Source of the DNA: JBGSPQ01 sp964346765
GTDB lineage: Bacteria > Patescibacteriota > Gracilibacteria > UBA1369
Direction: 5' to 3'
Assembly (NCBI GenBank): GCA_964346765.1
Contig: CAYFWB010000009.1
Location: forward strand, 1-64,000
DNA length: 64,000 nucleotides
This document shows positions 1 to 8,046 of this stretch, in pieces; the first letter of the stretch is position 1, and each line of letters begins with the position of its first letter. Both the position numbers and the translations under genes were made by a program. A model generated the notes under the pieces. It made no database searches, was not told where the DNA came from, and saw only the letters and a program-made list of their open reading frames with translations.

Positions 1-2
1 TT

Positions 3-155
3 GGGCAACCGGGAAGGTCGGGCGACCGGGAAGGTTGGGCGACCGGGAAGGTTGGCCGACCGGGAAGGTCGGGCGACCGGGAAGGTTGGGCGACCGGGAA
101 GGTTGGGCGACCGGGAAGGTTGGCCGACCGGGAAGGTTGGCCGACCGGGAAGGTT
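3..155. repeat. 17-bp tandem repeat, nine copies
   Basis: Nine back-to-back copies of a 17-bp unit close to GGGCGACCGGGAAGGTT; they differ only at the third base (G/C), one A in copy 1 and the last base (T/C). The array starts at the window edge, so it may be longer. Three units make 51 bases, so an open frame passes through by chance. It lies just past the stop of the SLH/beta-helix gene. Function is unknown; it may be a minisatellite-like intergenic array. Confidence 0.9.
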
Positions 156-163
156 GGGTGGGG

Positions 164-2179
164 TTAATAACCTTTTCCTTCGCAGGCACCATGCGCTTTG
201 TAGTCCGAATTCAGCTGCGGATCGGTTTCAAGTGAACCGCTGTCGCCGGAAATATGAGACTGCCACTCGCTTAAGTTTCCGCTCCAGTCGGCGTCCCATC
301 CCCCCATATCGACCTGGCTTCTTCCGTCTTCAAAGACGGCAGAGCCTCCGGCCCAATAATAACAATTGCCGCTCATATCGGGATTGTCTTCCAGTCCGCT
401 TAATCCACCAAGTTCGTCGCTTTGCCTGATTGAAACCAACGGGGCATCCAGTGGCGCGGACTGACTCACAACGTTATCTCTGATTGTGGGGTTAATACTT
501 GCAGGTCTCCCCGCGTAATCGACCCAGTCCTGGAAAGTTACGCCAAAGTAAATGGGGCTGTGATAAGTGCCTGATGAATTAACGATTGTGTTGTTATAGA
601 TTTGTGCGTCTTTGGATGCGTACAGTCCGATTCCTGCCCAACCCGCTCCAATGATCAGATTATTTCTGACAGTTCCTCTGATGTTTTCGTAGTAATCGGG
701 GTTTACGTCGGTGTCAAAATATTCGGGACTGGTGTCGAATCCGACCAAAACACCCGCGGCGCCCGGATTTTCTATAACATTTCCTTCAATAATTCCGTCC
801 GAGGCTCCACCTTTAAGGTAAACACCGGTTGAGCAGGTGTCGTGGATGTAGTTGTCCTGAACCAAAGTGTTGTCACCGTTCACGTTATCGATCCCTTCGG
901 CATTACAGTCTCCGGGGCTTTGCGCCTGTCCGGAATTGTAAATTTCATTTCTTATTATTGAAATGTTGTCGCTGTTTGGTTTGATTTTTACAACATCGTA
1001 ATCACTCTCATGAAGTTTGGTGTTTTTTATTGTGATATCTGATGCACCGGACCTATCAGCTTCTCCCCAATCCCATTTGGTTTCGGTTGAAAAAGCGTAC
1101 CATCCGCCCATGACTTCGATACATTCAAGCGTACCGCCGTCGGATCCCACATGAAAATAAACACCGGGTTCGTCATGTTGCATGGTTCTGTCTAAAACCG
1201 CCCATTCGCCAGGATAAGACATTAATGTGATATTGGACTCATAGATTCTCAGTCTTTCGGGTTCGGAGTAAGTTCCACCTCTTACTACCACCGTATCGTT
1301 CGCTGTAACGTTTTCCAGCGCCATGTGCACGGTTTTGTAAGGGTTGGATTCGGTGCCGTCGCCGGTTGAGTCGTTTCCGGAAGTGGAAACGTAGATTGCG
1401 CCCGCGGGAACGGAGAGAGCCGCGCAGGCGTCCATGTCCGCGCCAACTTCACCGGAACCGGAATAGGCGGCTGTGCCTGTACCTGTCTCAGTACCGCTGT
1501 CGGTGTCCGTACCGCTGTCGGTGTCCGTACCGCTGTCGGCATCCGTACCACTGTCGGCATCCGTACCGGTGTCGGTGTCCGTACCGCTGTCGGTGTCGGT
1601 GTCCGCCATATCTGCTTCTTTTTCAGTAATGTAGTTCCAGGTCAGCTGTGCTACTTCTCCCCTGTTCATAGATTCACCCAAAGCAATGCCTCCAACAAAA
1701 ATATCTTTAGCTAATGCGTCTTCATAATACCCGGAATACCATTCGGAACCTTTGGGGTTGCTCAAACCATTGTCATTATTGGCTTCATAAAGCATTTTCA
1801 TGGCCTCAACGTAATTAACGTTTTGAGCCGGCCGAAAAAGTCCGTCCGGATAACCCTGAACTACCCCCTTGTCTTTTGCGTAACAGACGTATTTAGCGAA
1901 CCATTCATCTTGTACGTCGGGGAAACAATTTGCTCCACTGCCAATGTCTTCGATTGAAGCGCCAATTACAATTTTTAAAAATTCCGCCCTGTTTACAGAA
2001 TTATCCGGTTTATAAGTACCGTCCGGATGGCCGTCGATCACATTCATATCTACCAGGTTTTGAATGGCATCTTCATATTGATGACCTGCGATATCTGATA
2101 ATGTGACCGCTAAGCTTAAAGGGATAATCAGCATATTAACCAATAAAGCCCCCGCAAGTACGCGTAATTTTTGATTCAT
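164..2179 (-). CDS. SLH-domain surface protein with acidic Thr/Asp/Gly linker and beta-helix domain
   Basis: An exported 671-residue surface protein. Residues 1-25 are a signal peptide. Three SLH repeats follow at about 26-190 (the first two contain GHPDGTYKPDNSVNRAEF and GYPDGLFRPAQNVNYVEA); SLH repeats anchor proteins to secondary cell-wall polymer. Residues about 193-240 are a low-complexity linker built from TDTDSG/TDADSG units. The remainder has the Asn-rich repeating pattern of a right-handed parallel beta-helix (NosD/DUF1565-like, with YVSTSGNDSTGDGT at its start), as in polysaccharide lyases and other carbohydrate-active proteins. I see no lyase active site that would name a substrate. 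The ATG at 2179 gives a good signal peptide. A candidate promoter lies at 2209-2236. Its 3' end abuts the 17-bp repeat array. Confidence 0.88.
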   Translation of the reverse strand: MNQKLRVLAGALLVNMLIIPLSLAVTLSDIAGHQYEDAIQNLVDMNVIDGHPDGTYKPDNSVNRAEFLKIVIGASIEDIGSGANCFPDVQDEWFAKYVCYAKDKGVVQGYPDGLFRPAQNVNYVEAMKMLYEANNDNGLSNPKGSEWYSGYYEDALAKDIFVGGIALGESMNRGEVAQLTWNYITEKEADMADTDTDSGTDTDTGTDADSGTDADSGTDTDSGTDTDSGTETGTGTAAYSGSGEVGADMDACAALSVPAGAIYVSTSGNDSTGDGTESNPYKTVHMALENVTANDTVVVRGGTYSEPERLRIYESNITLMSYPGEWAVLDRTMQHDEPGVYFHVGSDGGTLECIEVMGGWYAFSTETKWDWGEADRSGASDITIKNTKLHESDYDVVKIKPNSDNISIIRNEIYNSGQAQSPGDCNAEGIDNVNGDNTLVQDNYIHDTCSTGVYLKGGASDGIIEGNVIENPGAAGVLVGFDTSPEYFDTDVNPDYYENIRGTVRNNLIIGAGWAGIGLYASKDAQIYNNTIVNSSGTYHSPIYFGVTFQDWVDYAGRPASINPTIRDNVVSQSAPLDAPLVSIRQSDELGGLSGLEDNPDMSGNCYYWAGGSAVFEDGRSQVDMGGWDADWSGNLSEWQSHISGDSGSLETDPQLNSDYKAHGACEGKGY

Positions 2180-2208
2180 AAATTAAAGGTTATGAAATAC
2201 AATGGAAC

Positions 2209-2236
2209 ATAATACTGTGCTAACGGTTAAATGCAA
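2209..2236 (-). promoter_or_regulatory. Candidate sigma-70 promoter for the SLH/beta-helix gene
   Basis: On the minus strand TTGCAT (2236-2231) and TATTAT (2214-2209) are separated by 16 bases. This puts the transcription start about 20-25 bases before the ATG at 2179. Seen by eye only. Confidence 0.45.
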
Positions 2237-2254
2237 ACTTTTGTTACGCCGATT

Positions 2255-2306
2255 CGCGATGTCCGCCAAACTGTTTCAGTCGCGATGTCCGCCAAACTGT
2301 TTCAGT
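2255..2306. repeat. 26-bp perfect tandem duplication
   Basis: Two exact adjacent copies (2255-2280 and 2281-2306) of a 26-bp sequence that begins CGCGATGTCCGCC and ends TTTCAGT, in the gap between mnmA and the SLH gene. No coding role is evident. It looks like a recent slippage or repair duplication. Confidence 0.85.
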
Positions 2307-2353
2307 TGCAGCGTGATTAGTATAATCACTGCTGAAAAGTTAATAAAAAATAT

Positions 2354-3469
2354 TTACTTAGTTATTACCCCCGAACCTAAACAGATATCACCGCTGTAAA
2401 ATGCCACAAACTGTCCGGGAGCGATGCCCTGGTCGCTGGAGTCCAGCTGTAAAGTGATTGCCGCGGGCGTAGATTCGATTATTTCGCATTTATAATAGTG
2501 TTCGCCGTGGCGGATTTTGATGCGCAGATTTTGGTTGTCGGGTTTGTGAGTAAGGCCGGTGTTCCAGTTTAATTCACCCACGCGGACGGTGTTCCTTTTT
2601 TTATCTTCACTGAAATAATTGTTGGAGACGTAGACTATGTTTTTGGCGGTGTCTTTTGCCACCACGTAATAGGGGCCTCCACTCAGTTTTATCCCTTTTC
2701 GCTGGCCTATTGTGTAGTACCAAAATCCTTCGTGTTCTCCCAGCTTTTGGTCGGAGTCGTAATCTATGATGTCCCCTTTCTTTTCTCCCAAATAATGTTT
2801 TATAAATTCACTGTATTTGAATTTGCCTAAAAAGCAGATGCCCTGACTGTCTTTTCTGTCTTTATTGGGAAGGTTGTACTTGTTAGCCAATTCTCTTACT
2901 GCTTTTTTTGTAAAATTTCCCAGAGGAAAAATTAATTTCTTTAATTGATTTTGTCTTAAGTGAGATAAAAAATAAGTCTGATCTTTAATCGGATCGGGCG
3001 CGATTTTTAAATAAGCTATACCATCTTCTTCTTCAATTTTGGCGTAATGTCCTGTGGCGATTTTATCAAAGGGTCCGCCGTACTGCTTTTGATGTTGCTC
3101 TATTTTATTAAGAAAAAGTCCGAATTTTATGCGGTTATTACACATAACATCGGGATTGGGTGTTCTACCCGCTTTCACTTCGGACAGGGTGTAATCGACA
3201 ACAGTATCAAAATATTCTTTCTGCATGTTGATGATGTGCAGAGGTATATTTTCTCTTTCACAGATTTCTCTAATATATTTTAAATCTTCTTCCCATGGAC
3301 AATCGGAAAGATATTTTATTTCATCCTCCAGCCAAATTTTTAGATAAAAAGCTGTTACAGCGTAACCCTGCTCCTTAAGTAGCATCAATGCCACTGAACT
3401 GTCTACACCGCCGGAAGTTAAAACCGCGATTTTTTTTGGGGATGAATCGTTGTTATTTTTTGTTTTCAT
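2354..3469 (-). CDS. mnmA: tRNA-specific 2-thiouridylase MnmA
   Basis: MnmA uses ATP and a sulfur relay to thiolate U34 in the wobble position of Lys, Glu and Gln tRNAs. The 371-residue length is normal. The PP-loop SGGVDSS is at residues 19-25. The first catalytic cysteine lies in NPDVMCNNRIKFG (about residue 110) and the second in DSQGICFLGKF (about residue 211), so the active-site pair is intact. The C-terminal half carries the beta-barrel with GQRKGIKLSGGPYYVV and APGQFVAFYSGDICLGSG. It lies 35 bases after argH on the same strand and may be cotranscribed, although the functions are unrelated. Confidence 0.96.
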   Translation of the reverse strand: MKTKNNNDSSPKKIAVLTSGGVDSSVALMLLKEQGYAVTAFYLKIWLEDEIKYLSDCPWEEDLKYIREICERENIPLHIINMQKEYFDTVVDYTLSEVKAGRTPNPDVMCNNRIKFGLFLNKIEQHQKQYGGPFDKIATGHYAKIEEEDGIAYLKIAPDPIKDQTYFLSHLRQNQLKKLIFPLGNFTKKAVRELANKYNLPNKDRKDSQGICFLGKFKYSEFIKHYLGEKKGDIIDYDSDQKLGEHEGFWYYTIGQRKGIKLSGGPYYVVAKDTAKNIVYVSNNYFSEDKKRNTVRVGELNWNTGLTHKPDNQNLRIKIRHGEHYYKCEIIESTPAAITLQLDSSDQGIAPGQFVAFYSGDICLGSGVITK

Positions 3470-3504
3470 TTTGTAATGAATCTTAATCGCTTTCAGTGAT
3501 AAAT

Positions 3505-4815
3505 CTACTTCAATGATCTGACCTGCTCCATCAATTCATCCAGGTTCAAATTCCCGGTGCCGCCCTGATGCCGCGATTGTTTAAGCATTTCGGCTATCGA
3601 CTCTTTATCGATTTTGATTTGATCCAGGTGCTGTCCGATTTCAACATAAGCGTCGCGGAAGGAAAATCCGGTTTTTACCAGTTCAAATGCTTTGTGGGTG
3701 GCGAACATATCCGGGCTCATATCCGCAAGTAATGCCTCTTCATTGGGAACAAGTCTTCTGACTACTATTTCCGCCGCCTGCAGTGACATTTCCGTGTATC
3801 TTAACCCTAAAAACAATGGGCGTTTGATTTCCTGTCCGTCACGATGATAGCCGGAAGGTTTGTTTAAAATGTTCATATTCATTTCGTTTTTGCAGGCCAT
3901 TACGGTTGTGGTTCTGCCGCGAATCAACTCTGCTACATCAAGGTTTTTCTTCTGCGGCATGATTGATGAACCGGTGGCGACTTCGTCTTTAATTATGAAA
4001 AATTTAAATTCCTGAGTTGAATATAACAACCAGTCGGTTGCCAATTTGTTTAATGTAAGCATCATTTGTACACATGCTTCCAGAACGGAACCTTCTATTT
4101 TGCCGCGTGAATTCTGGCAATAAATAACGTTTTTCTGAGTTCGTTTAAAACCAAGGTCTTCGGATAATTCATCTCTGTCAAAATCGAAAGGCGAACCGTA
4201 GCCGGCGCCGCTACCGAGCGGGTTTTGATCGACCAATAAATCGTTTACGGCGGAAAGGTAATTGATATCATCAAGCAAGCTTTCGGCAAACGCTCCATAC
4301 CAGGTACCGATGGTGGTGGGCATGGCTTTTTGCATGTGCGTATAGCCGGGCATGGGTACAAATTCATATTGTTTGGCGGTTTCAATTAAAGCCTCCGCAA
4401 GATGTAACGCGATCCCCCTAATCTGATTCAACCTCTCTTTCATGTATAGCCGCATGGTGACTAAGATCTGGTCGTTGCGGGATCTGGCGGTGTGGATTTT
4501 TTTACCTACATTTCCGTATTTCTCTGTTAGATAGTTCTCAATTTTGGTATGGCAGTCTTCGTCTTCGAGCGTCAGATTAAATTCACCTTTTTGATACAAC
4601 TCCATTATTTCGTCGAATCCTTTCTTGAGGATGGCAAGCTCTTCGTCGGTCAAAATCCCATGTCTGTTGAGCATTTTGCCATAGGCGTATGATCCCCGGA
4701 CATCGTACGGAAGTAATTCCTGGTCATAAATAATGTCGTCGCCGGCGTTAAATTGTTCGATCACCGGGTGAAGGGAAACTACATTCTGTTTCTGCCAAAG
4801 TTTTTTTCTGGGCAT
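3505..4815 (-). CDS. argH: Argininosuccinate lyase-family protein
   Basis: A member of the fumarase/aspartase superfamily, closest in sequence pattern to ArgH, which splits argininosuccinate into arginine and fumarate. The 436 residues cover the family's usual 430-470. Hallmarks are YDVRGSYAYGKML, EDCHTKIENYL, GKKIHTARSRNDQ (substrate contacts), the His in MPGYTHMQKAMPTT, and the catalytic-Ser loop GSSIMPQKKN near residue 280. The upstream amidohydrolase gene ends one base before this start, so the two are translationally coupled. No argG, argF or other arginine gene is visible in the window, so the physiological role (biosynthesis, salvage or a related lyase reaction) is open. Confidence 0.88.
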   Translation of the reverse strand: MPRKKLWQKQNVVSLHPVIEQFNAGDDIIYDQELLPYDVRGSYAYGKMLNRHGILTDEELAILKKGFDEIMELYQKGEFNLTLEDEDCHTKIENYLTEKYGNVGKKIHTARSRNDQILVTMRLYMKERLNQIRGIALHLAEALIETAKQYEFVPMPGYTHMQKAMPTTIGTWYGAFAESLLDDINYLSAVNDLLVDQNPLGSGAGYGSPFDFDRDELSEDLGFKRTQKNVIYCQNSRGKIEGSVLEACVQMMLTLNKLATDWLLYSTQEFKFFIIKDEVATGSSIMPQKKNLDVAELIRGRTTTVMACKNEMNMNILNKPSGYHRDGQEIKRPLFLGLRYTEMSLQAAEIVVRRLVPNEEALLADMSPDMFATHKAFELVKTGFSFRDAYVEIGQHLDQIKIDKESIAEMLKQSRHQGGTGNLNLDELMEQVRSLK

Positions 4816-4816
4816 T

Positions 4817-5833
4817 TTAGTGGTTGATTTTAAGGGTTTTTGCTCCGTTTATTGTGGCGATTTGAGCCAATTTTTCTATGTCGTAAAAGCGGCATGCGCT
4901 TGCCATCATCAGTACCTCTTCAAATAAATCTCCGTTATCTTCGGGCACAAAAATATCGGAAATATTGTCTGTACCTATTGAAACATTGATGCCGTGAGCC
5001 AGCATTTCATCCACCTGGGCGATGGAATTATGAACCGGCGCCATTTTTTCTTTGTGTTGTTTCATGCTGATGGCGGCTTTGGGGCATACTGTGACATTGG
5101 TGCCGGTATCAGCGATTTTTTTGTAAATTCTGTTTCTGTCTTCTTCACTCTGGCAGGCCACGGAAATTGCATGTAGCAAAGTTACTCTGCCCTGCATGCC
5201 CTTTGCGTGAAACATATCCGCAAACCATTCCGTATCTTTTTCGTAGGGATTGTTTTCCTGGTCAATATGAACGTCCATATCTTTGCCTAATTTTTGGGCT
5301 ACCGAAAAAAGGAATTCGGCATGAGCTTTGTCTCCTCCTTCCATGGCACGGTCTCTTGAAGGCAGTCCTCCGACTACATCGCAAACTTCGCAGGCCTGTT
5401 CAAACAGATCCATTTTTGTTTGATCCTGACCGGTCGCATCCTCATTCAAAAATCCTTCAAGCGGATGCGCCACCAGTTGGAGCGTGAATTTGCCTTTATA
5501 TTTTTCACGGACTTTGGCGGCCGCGTTAACAACAAGCATCCCCACTACTGAATCCGCGTCGACATGTGTTCTGCAAGCTGTAACACCCTGCTTCAAAAAA
5601 TCTTCAATGCAATAAGTGAGTCTTTCCCGGATTGATTCATCCGTGTGTTTCTTTTTTATCTCCCGATTCAAAATCCATTTTTCTTCCATTAAAGCGGAAG
5701 CCTGTTTCCAGATTTCCGGAGTCAAAGTGTAAGCTCTGTCCAAATGCGCATGACAATTAACCATTCCCCCTGTCTTTTGCACCTGATCAAAGAATAGTTC
5801 CTTGAAAGGGAATTTCTGAAATTTTTGCTCCAT
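4817..5833 (-). CDS. Cytosine deaminase-like amidohydrolase (CodA family variant)
   Basis: A 338-residue metal-dependent amidohydrolase resembling CodA along its length (TACRTHVDADSVVG, DVHIDQENNP, GINVSIGTDNISD). Predicted metal ligands are His28 and His30 (NCHAHLD), the His in DVHID, and the Asp in GTDN; a further His lies in LLHAISVA. CodA enzymes carry a catalytic Glu in an HCDE motif, and here the equivalent reads HIDQ. The reaction may therefore not be cytosine deamination. Seven of the family's roughly 60 N-terminal residues before the metal site are missing relative to longer members. It is the first gene of a tight pair with the argH-like lyase, which suggests one shared pathway. Confidence 0.75.
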   Translation of the reverse strand: MEQKFQKFPFKELFFDQVQKTGGMVNCHAHLDRAYTLTPEIWKQASALMEEKWILNREIKKKHTDESIRERLTYCIEDFLKQGVTACRTHVDADSVVGMLVVNAAAKVREKYKGKFTLQLVAHPLEGFLNEDATGQDQTKMDLFEQACEVCDVVGGLPSRDRAMEGGDKAHAEFLFSVAQKLGKDMDVHIDQENNPYEKDTEWFADMFHAKGMQGRVTLLHAISVACQSEEDRNRIYKKIADTGTNVTVCPKAAISMKQHKEKMAPVHNSIAQVDEMLAHGINVSIGTDNISDIFVPEDNGDLFEEVLMMASACRFYDIEKLAQIATINGAKTLKINH

Positions 5834-5897
5834 AATTTACCTGCGATAAAGAGTTGTTTTATTTAGTTTTATTGTATTTTTTTTTAAATTGCAACCA

Positions 5898-6366
5898 CTA
5901 AACCGGCGGTTCCAGATTGGCGTACCAGTCGCGCGGATCCACACCGGAGACTATCTCTCCGGCGCTTATTTTCACTGTTATTGGGTTATGCGATGGGGCG
6001 GTCATATTCCATTTCTCCAATCCGCTGGTTACGAAATCGGAATAATACGCTTTTTATTCGGCATAGGAGTCACCTTCCGCGGCGTCCGTAAGTTTCGCGT
6101 AGACCTGATAATTTCCTTTGGGATCTTCTATTATGTATCCATGTCCATACATATATTTTTGATCCTCTATTTGTTCGTATGTGAAAAATTATTCTTCGGT
6201 TTCAATATTTTCGGCGCAGACTTCCATAGGTGGAATAAGTTCGCCACGGTAGTCATACGGCGCGGCCATAAGCGGCCATAACCGGAATGATAAGTAGAGA
6301 ATTGCCGGATATGGCTAATAAAAGGGGCAGCATTTGCGTGCCCGAAAAAAGGTTATTCCTATTCAT
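5898..6366 (-). pseudogene. Degraded exported-protein gene (10-bp duplication plus two in-frame stops)
   Basis: Reading the minus strand from ATG at 6366 gives MNRNNLFSGTQMLPLLLAIS and a signal-peptide-like segment ending VMAA. The frame then breaks at a 10-bp tandem duplication (TTATGGCCGC twice, near 6267-6286). Skipping one copy restores a coding-like frame (APYDYRGELIPPMEVCAEN, then YGHGYIIEDPKGNYQVYAKL, then SGVDPRDWYANLEPPV) ending at TAG 5898. Without the extra 10 bases the span is exactly 153 codons. Two in-frame TAA codons, each after GAA, also interrupt it. The family is not recognised. It occupies the otherwise gene-free stretch 5834-6427. Confidence 0.7.
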
Positions 6367-6427
6367 GATACTTTTTTTTGTATGAATGTACTTCTTTAGC
6401 TTTGCAAGTATAGTAAAAAATATGATG

Positions 6428-6456
6428 TTGGGCAAAATTTTACGTTGTGCTATATT
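6428..6456 (+). promoter_or_regulatory. Candidate sigma-70 promoter
   Basis: TTGGGC (6428-6433), a 17-base spacer and TATATT (6451-6456), 60 bases upstream of the ATG at 6516. Confidence 0.55.
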
Positions 6457-6515
6457 CTTCTCCGTGTCCGTAATATGGACTGGTAAAGCATATTCAATAT
6501 TGTAACTTTTAAAAT

Positions 6516-6923
6516 ATGATTGAAGATAAAATTTCTCTGCTTCTTACAGAGATTAAAAAAAACAAGGAATCTTTGAAAGAAATCAAAAAGGATTTGAAAC
6601 GGGAGGAAAAACTGGACACGGAAGAATACATTGGGCTAAAAAAAGCTTTTGAAGATCTGAAAAAACAGAAAAAGGACATGGAAGAGGCCTGGCAACAAGA
6701 GTTAAACGGAATGGAAGGTTATCAAAAATTAAGGGAATTGCGTCTGCAAAAAGAAGAGGATATTGCCAATCAATATCATGATCTGTTTAACCATATTGCA
6801 GAGCTTCCTCAAAAACCGTTTATGATGGATGTTGAACTGGAAGAAGGGCCGGTAAAAGTTCAGATTATGCCTGAAATGAGGCTTTATCTGAACGGACGAG
6901 AAGAAAAGAAGAAGACTTTATAA
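6516..6923 (+). CDS. Conserved-looking coiled-coil protein of unknown function
   Basis: This 135-residue protein is not recognised. Residues about 5-85 are charged and heptad-rich (EIKKNKESLKEIKKDLKREE), typical of an antiparallel or dimeric coiled coil. Residues about 95-128 form a short likely beta-rich tail (FMMDVELEEGPVKVQIMPEM). There is no signal peptide or membrane segment, so it is probably cytoplasmic. A good promoter lies upstream, and the TspO-like gene follows 45 bases later on the same strand. Confidence 0.75.
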   Translation: MIEDKISLLLTEIKKNKESLKEIKKDLKREEKLDTEEYIGLKKAFEDLKKQKKDMEEAWQQELNGMEGYQKLRELRLQKEEDIANQYHDLFNHIAELPQKPFMMDVELEEGPVKVQIMPEMRLYLNGREEKKKTL

Positions 6924-6968
6924 CTTTTGTACTGGAAAACATGCCGGCATTAAGCTAGATTGCGATAT

Positions 6969-7460
6969 ATGCTACCGAAAAATAAGAACATTTTGCTTAT
7001 TACGCTGGCGGTTTTTGCAACCGCGGTTATCAACTATTATATAGTATCTTTAAACTACGCGGGCTATGCGTCCCGTTTCATGCCGGATAAAATGCCGCCC
7101 AAAGCGCTATTTGATATTCTTTGGCTGGTGGCATATGTTTTTTTCGCATTGGGATGGGAGCTGGCGTGTATCGCAAAAAGTACAAACAAAACACGTTTTG
7201 AAGAAGATATTCAACGTAACTTTATTATAGTTCTTCTGATCAACGTGGCCATGAACATCGCATTTTTCCCAATGGAAAATTACTATCTGGCGAGTCTGAT
7301 GAACTTGTTTCTGATTGTGGCGTTGATTTATCTTTTCAAAAAAACTCTCACGATTTCCGGGAGGGCGGTTTTGGGTTTGATCCCATATCTTCTGATGGCA
7401 TTACTCTCTTTTGTTACTCTGATTCTATTTATTGTAATTAACAGTATTTCTCTTTATTAA
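6969..7460 (+). CDS. TspO/MBR-like integral membrane protein
   Basis: About 163 residues with five hydrophobic segments, the usual TspO fold size. Family-like features are the aromatic stretch ILWLVAYVFFALGWELACI, the segment NVAMNIAFFPMENYYLASL and the C-terminal LIPYLLMALLSFVTL. TspO proteins bind porphyrins and related ligands and take part in stress signalling. The typical Trp richness is low here (two Trp), so this is a divergent member. I chose ATG 6969; a TTG three codons upstream (6960) is the alternative, and neither has a strong ribosome site. Confidence 0.6.
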   Translation: MLPKNKNILLITLAVFATAVINYYIVSLNYAGYASRFMPDKMPPKALFDILWLVAYVFFALGWELACIAKSTNKTRFEEDIQRNFIIVLLINVAMNIAFFPMENYYLASLMNLFLIVALIYLFKKTLTISGRAVLGLIPYLLMALLSFVTLILFIVINSISLY

Positions 7461-7536
7461 CTTACTACGGGCTATTGATACGGAGACGAAGAGTTTTACG
7501 GATCAGGTACTTAGGGTTACACACAGCCACGTATTA

Positions 7537-7623
7537 CCTGCCCGAGTTTGATTCGACTCAGACTTGTCAGGATTTAAACAAAGATCTAACTGAAAAAAAC
7601 GGTGGAAAATATTGCAAATGATT
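7537..7623 (+). pseudogene. Possible short coding remnant upstream of zur
   Basis: One frame reads TYYLPEFDSTQTCQDLNKDL then TEKNGGKYCK and stops at TGA 7621, just inside the Zur palindrome. Upstream, adjacent frames look coding for short stretches with stops between them, as in a frameshifted remnant. No start or family is recognised. The rest of 7461-7609 holds nothing I can name. Confidence 0.25.
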
Positions 7624-7629
7624 TGCAAT
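7611..7629. promoter_or_regulatory. Zur/Fur-type operator palindrome
   Basis: ATTGCAAATGATTTGCAAT is a perfect 9-1-9 inverted repeat, and one more pair (T7610/A7630) extends it. It sits 19 bases before the zur start. TTGCAA within it, a 17-base spacer and TATTTC (7635-7640) could form the promoter, so bound repressor would cover the -35 and spacer. This fits autoregulation and zinc control of the whole zur-znu operon. Confidence 0.75.
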
Positions 7630-7648
7630 AGTGATATTTCTTTGAGTG

Positions 7649-8020
7649 ATGATTGTGAAGTTTTTAAAAAAAGCTGGTTACAGGATAACTAAATCCAGAA
7701 GGCTGGTTTTGGATAAATTAATGATGAATAAGTACCCGATCAGCGCTCAAAAGATTCATGGGCTTTGCAAAGGTCAAGTGGATCTGGCTTCGGTTTACAG
7801 AACTTTATCAATACTTGAATCGTTAAAAATTGTATTTAAAGACCGTTTCGATAATAAAGACCTCTATTACATAGCTGATGAGCAGCATCATCACATCGTG
7901 TGCAAAAAGTGCGGTTATATGAAATGTATTCCGTGTAATCATCTTTACGAGCGGATCTCCGGTTTTAAACAAATCAGCCACAGCCTGACTATCACCGGTA
8001 TTTGTAGTAACTGCTCCTAA
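7649..8020 (+). CDS. zur: Fur-family regulator, probably the zinc repressor Zur
   Basis: A 123-residue Fur-superfamily repressor. It has an N-terminal winged helix (GYRITKSRRLVLDKLM ... DLASVYRTLSILESL, the VYRTL recognition helix) and a C-terminal dimer domain with metal sites: QHHHIVCKKCG, then CIPC, and a closing ICSNC that would make the structural Cys4 zinc site. The znu-like zinc import genes directly downstream point to Zur rather than an iron regulator. GTG 7646, one codon before this ATG, is an equally possible start. With the candidate promoter the transcript would be nearly leaderless. Confidence 0.85.
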   Translation: MIVKFLKKAGYRITKSRRLVLDKLMMNKYPISAQKIHGLCKGQVDLASVYRTLSILESLKIVFKDRFDNKDLYYIADEQHHHIVCKKCGYMKCIPCNHLYERISGFKQISHSLTITGICSNCS

Positions 8021-8046
8021 TCTAATAATTCATTAATAACTAAAAA

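Noticed and set aside
1..429. 142-residue plus-strand open frame through the 17-bp repeats
   Set aside because: The frame is open only because three 17-bp units make 17 codons, and its second half is antisense to the SLH/beta-helix gene.
5889..6281. 130-residue plus-strand open frame
   Set aside because: The coding-like signal here is on the minus strand (exported-protein pseudogene). The plus frame resembles no family and has no start signal.
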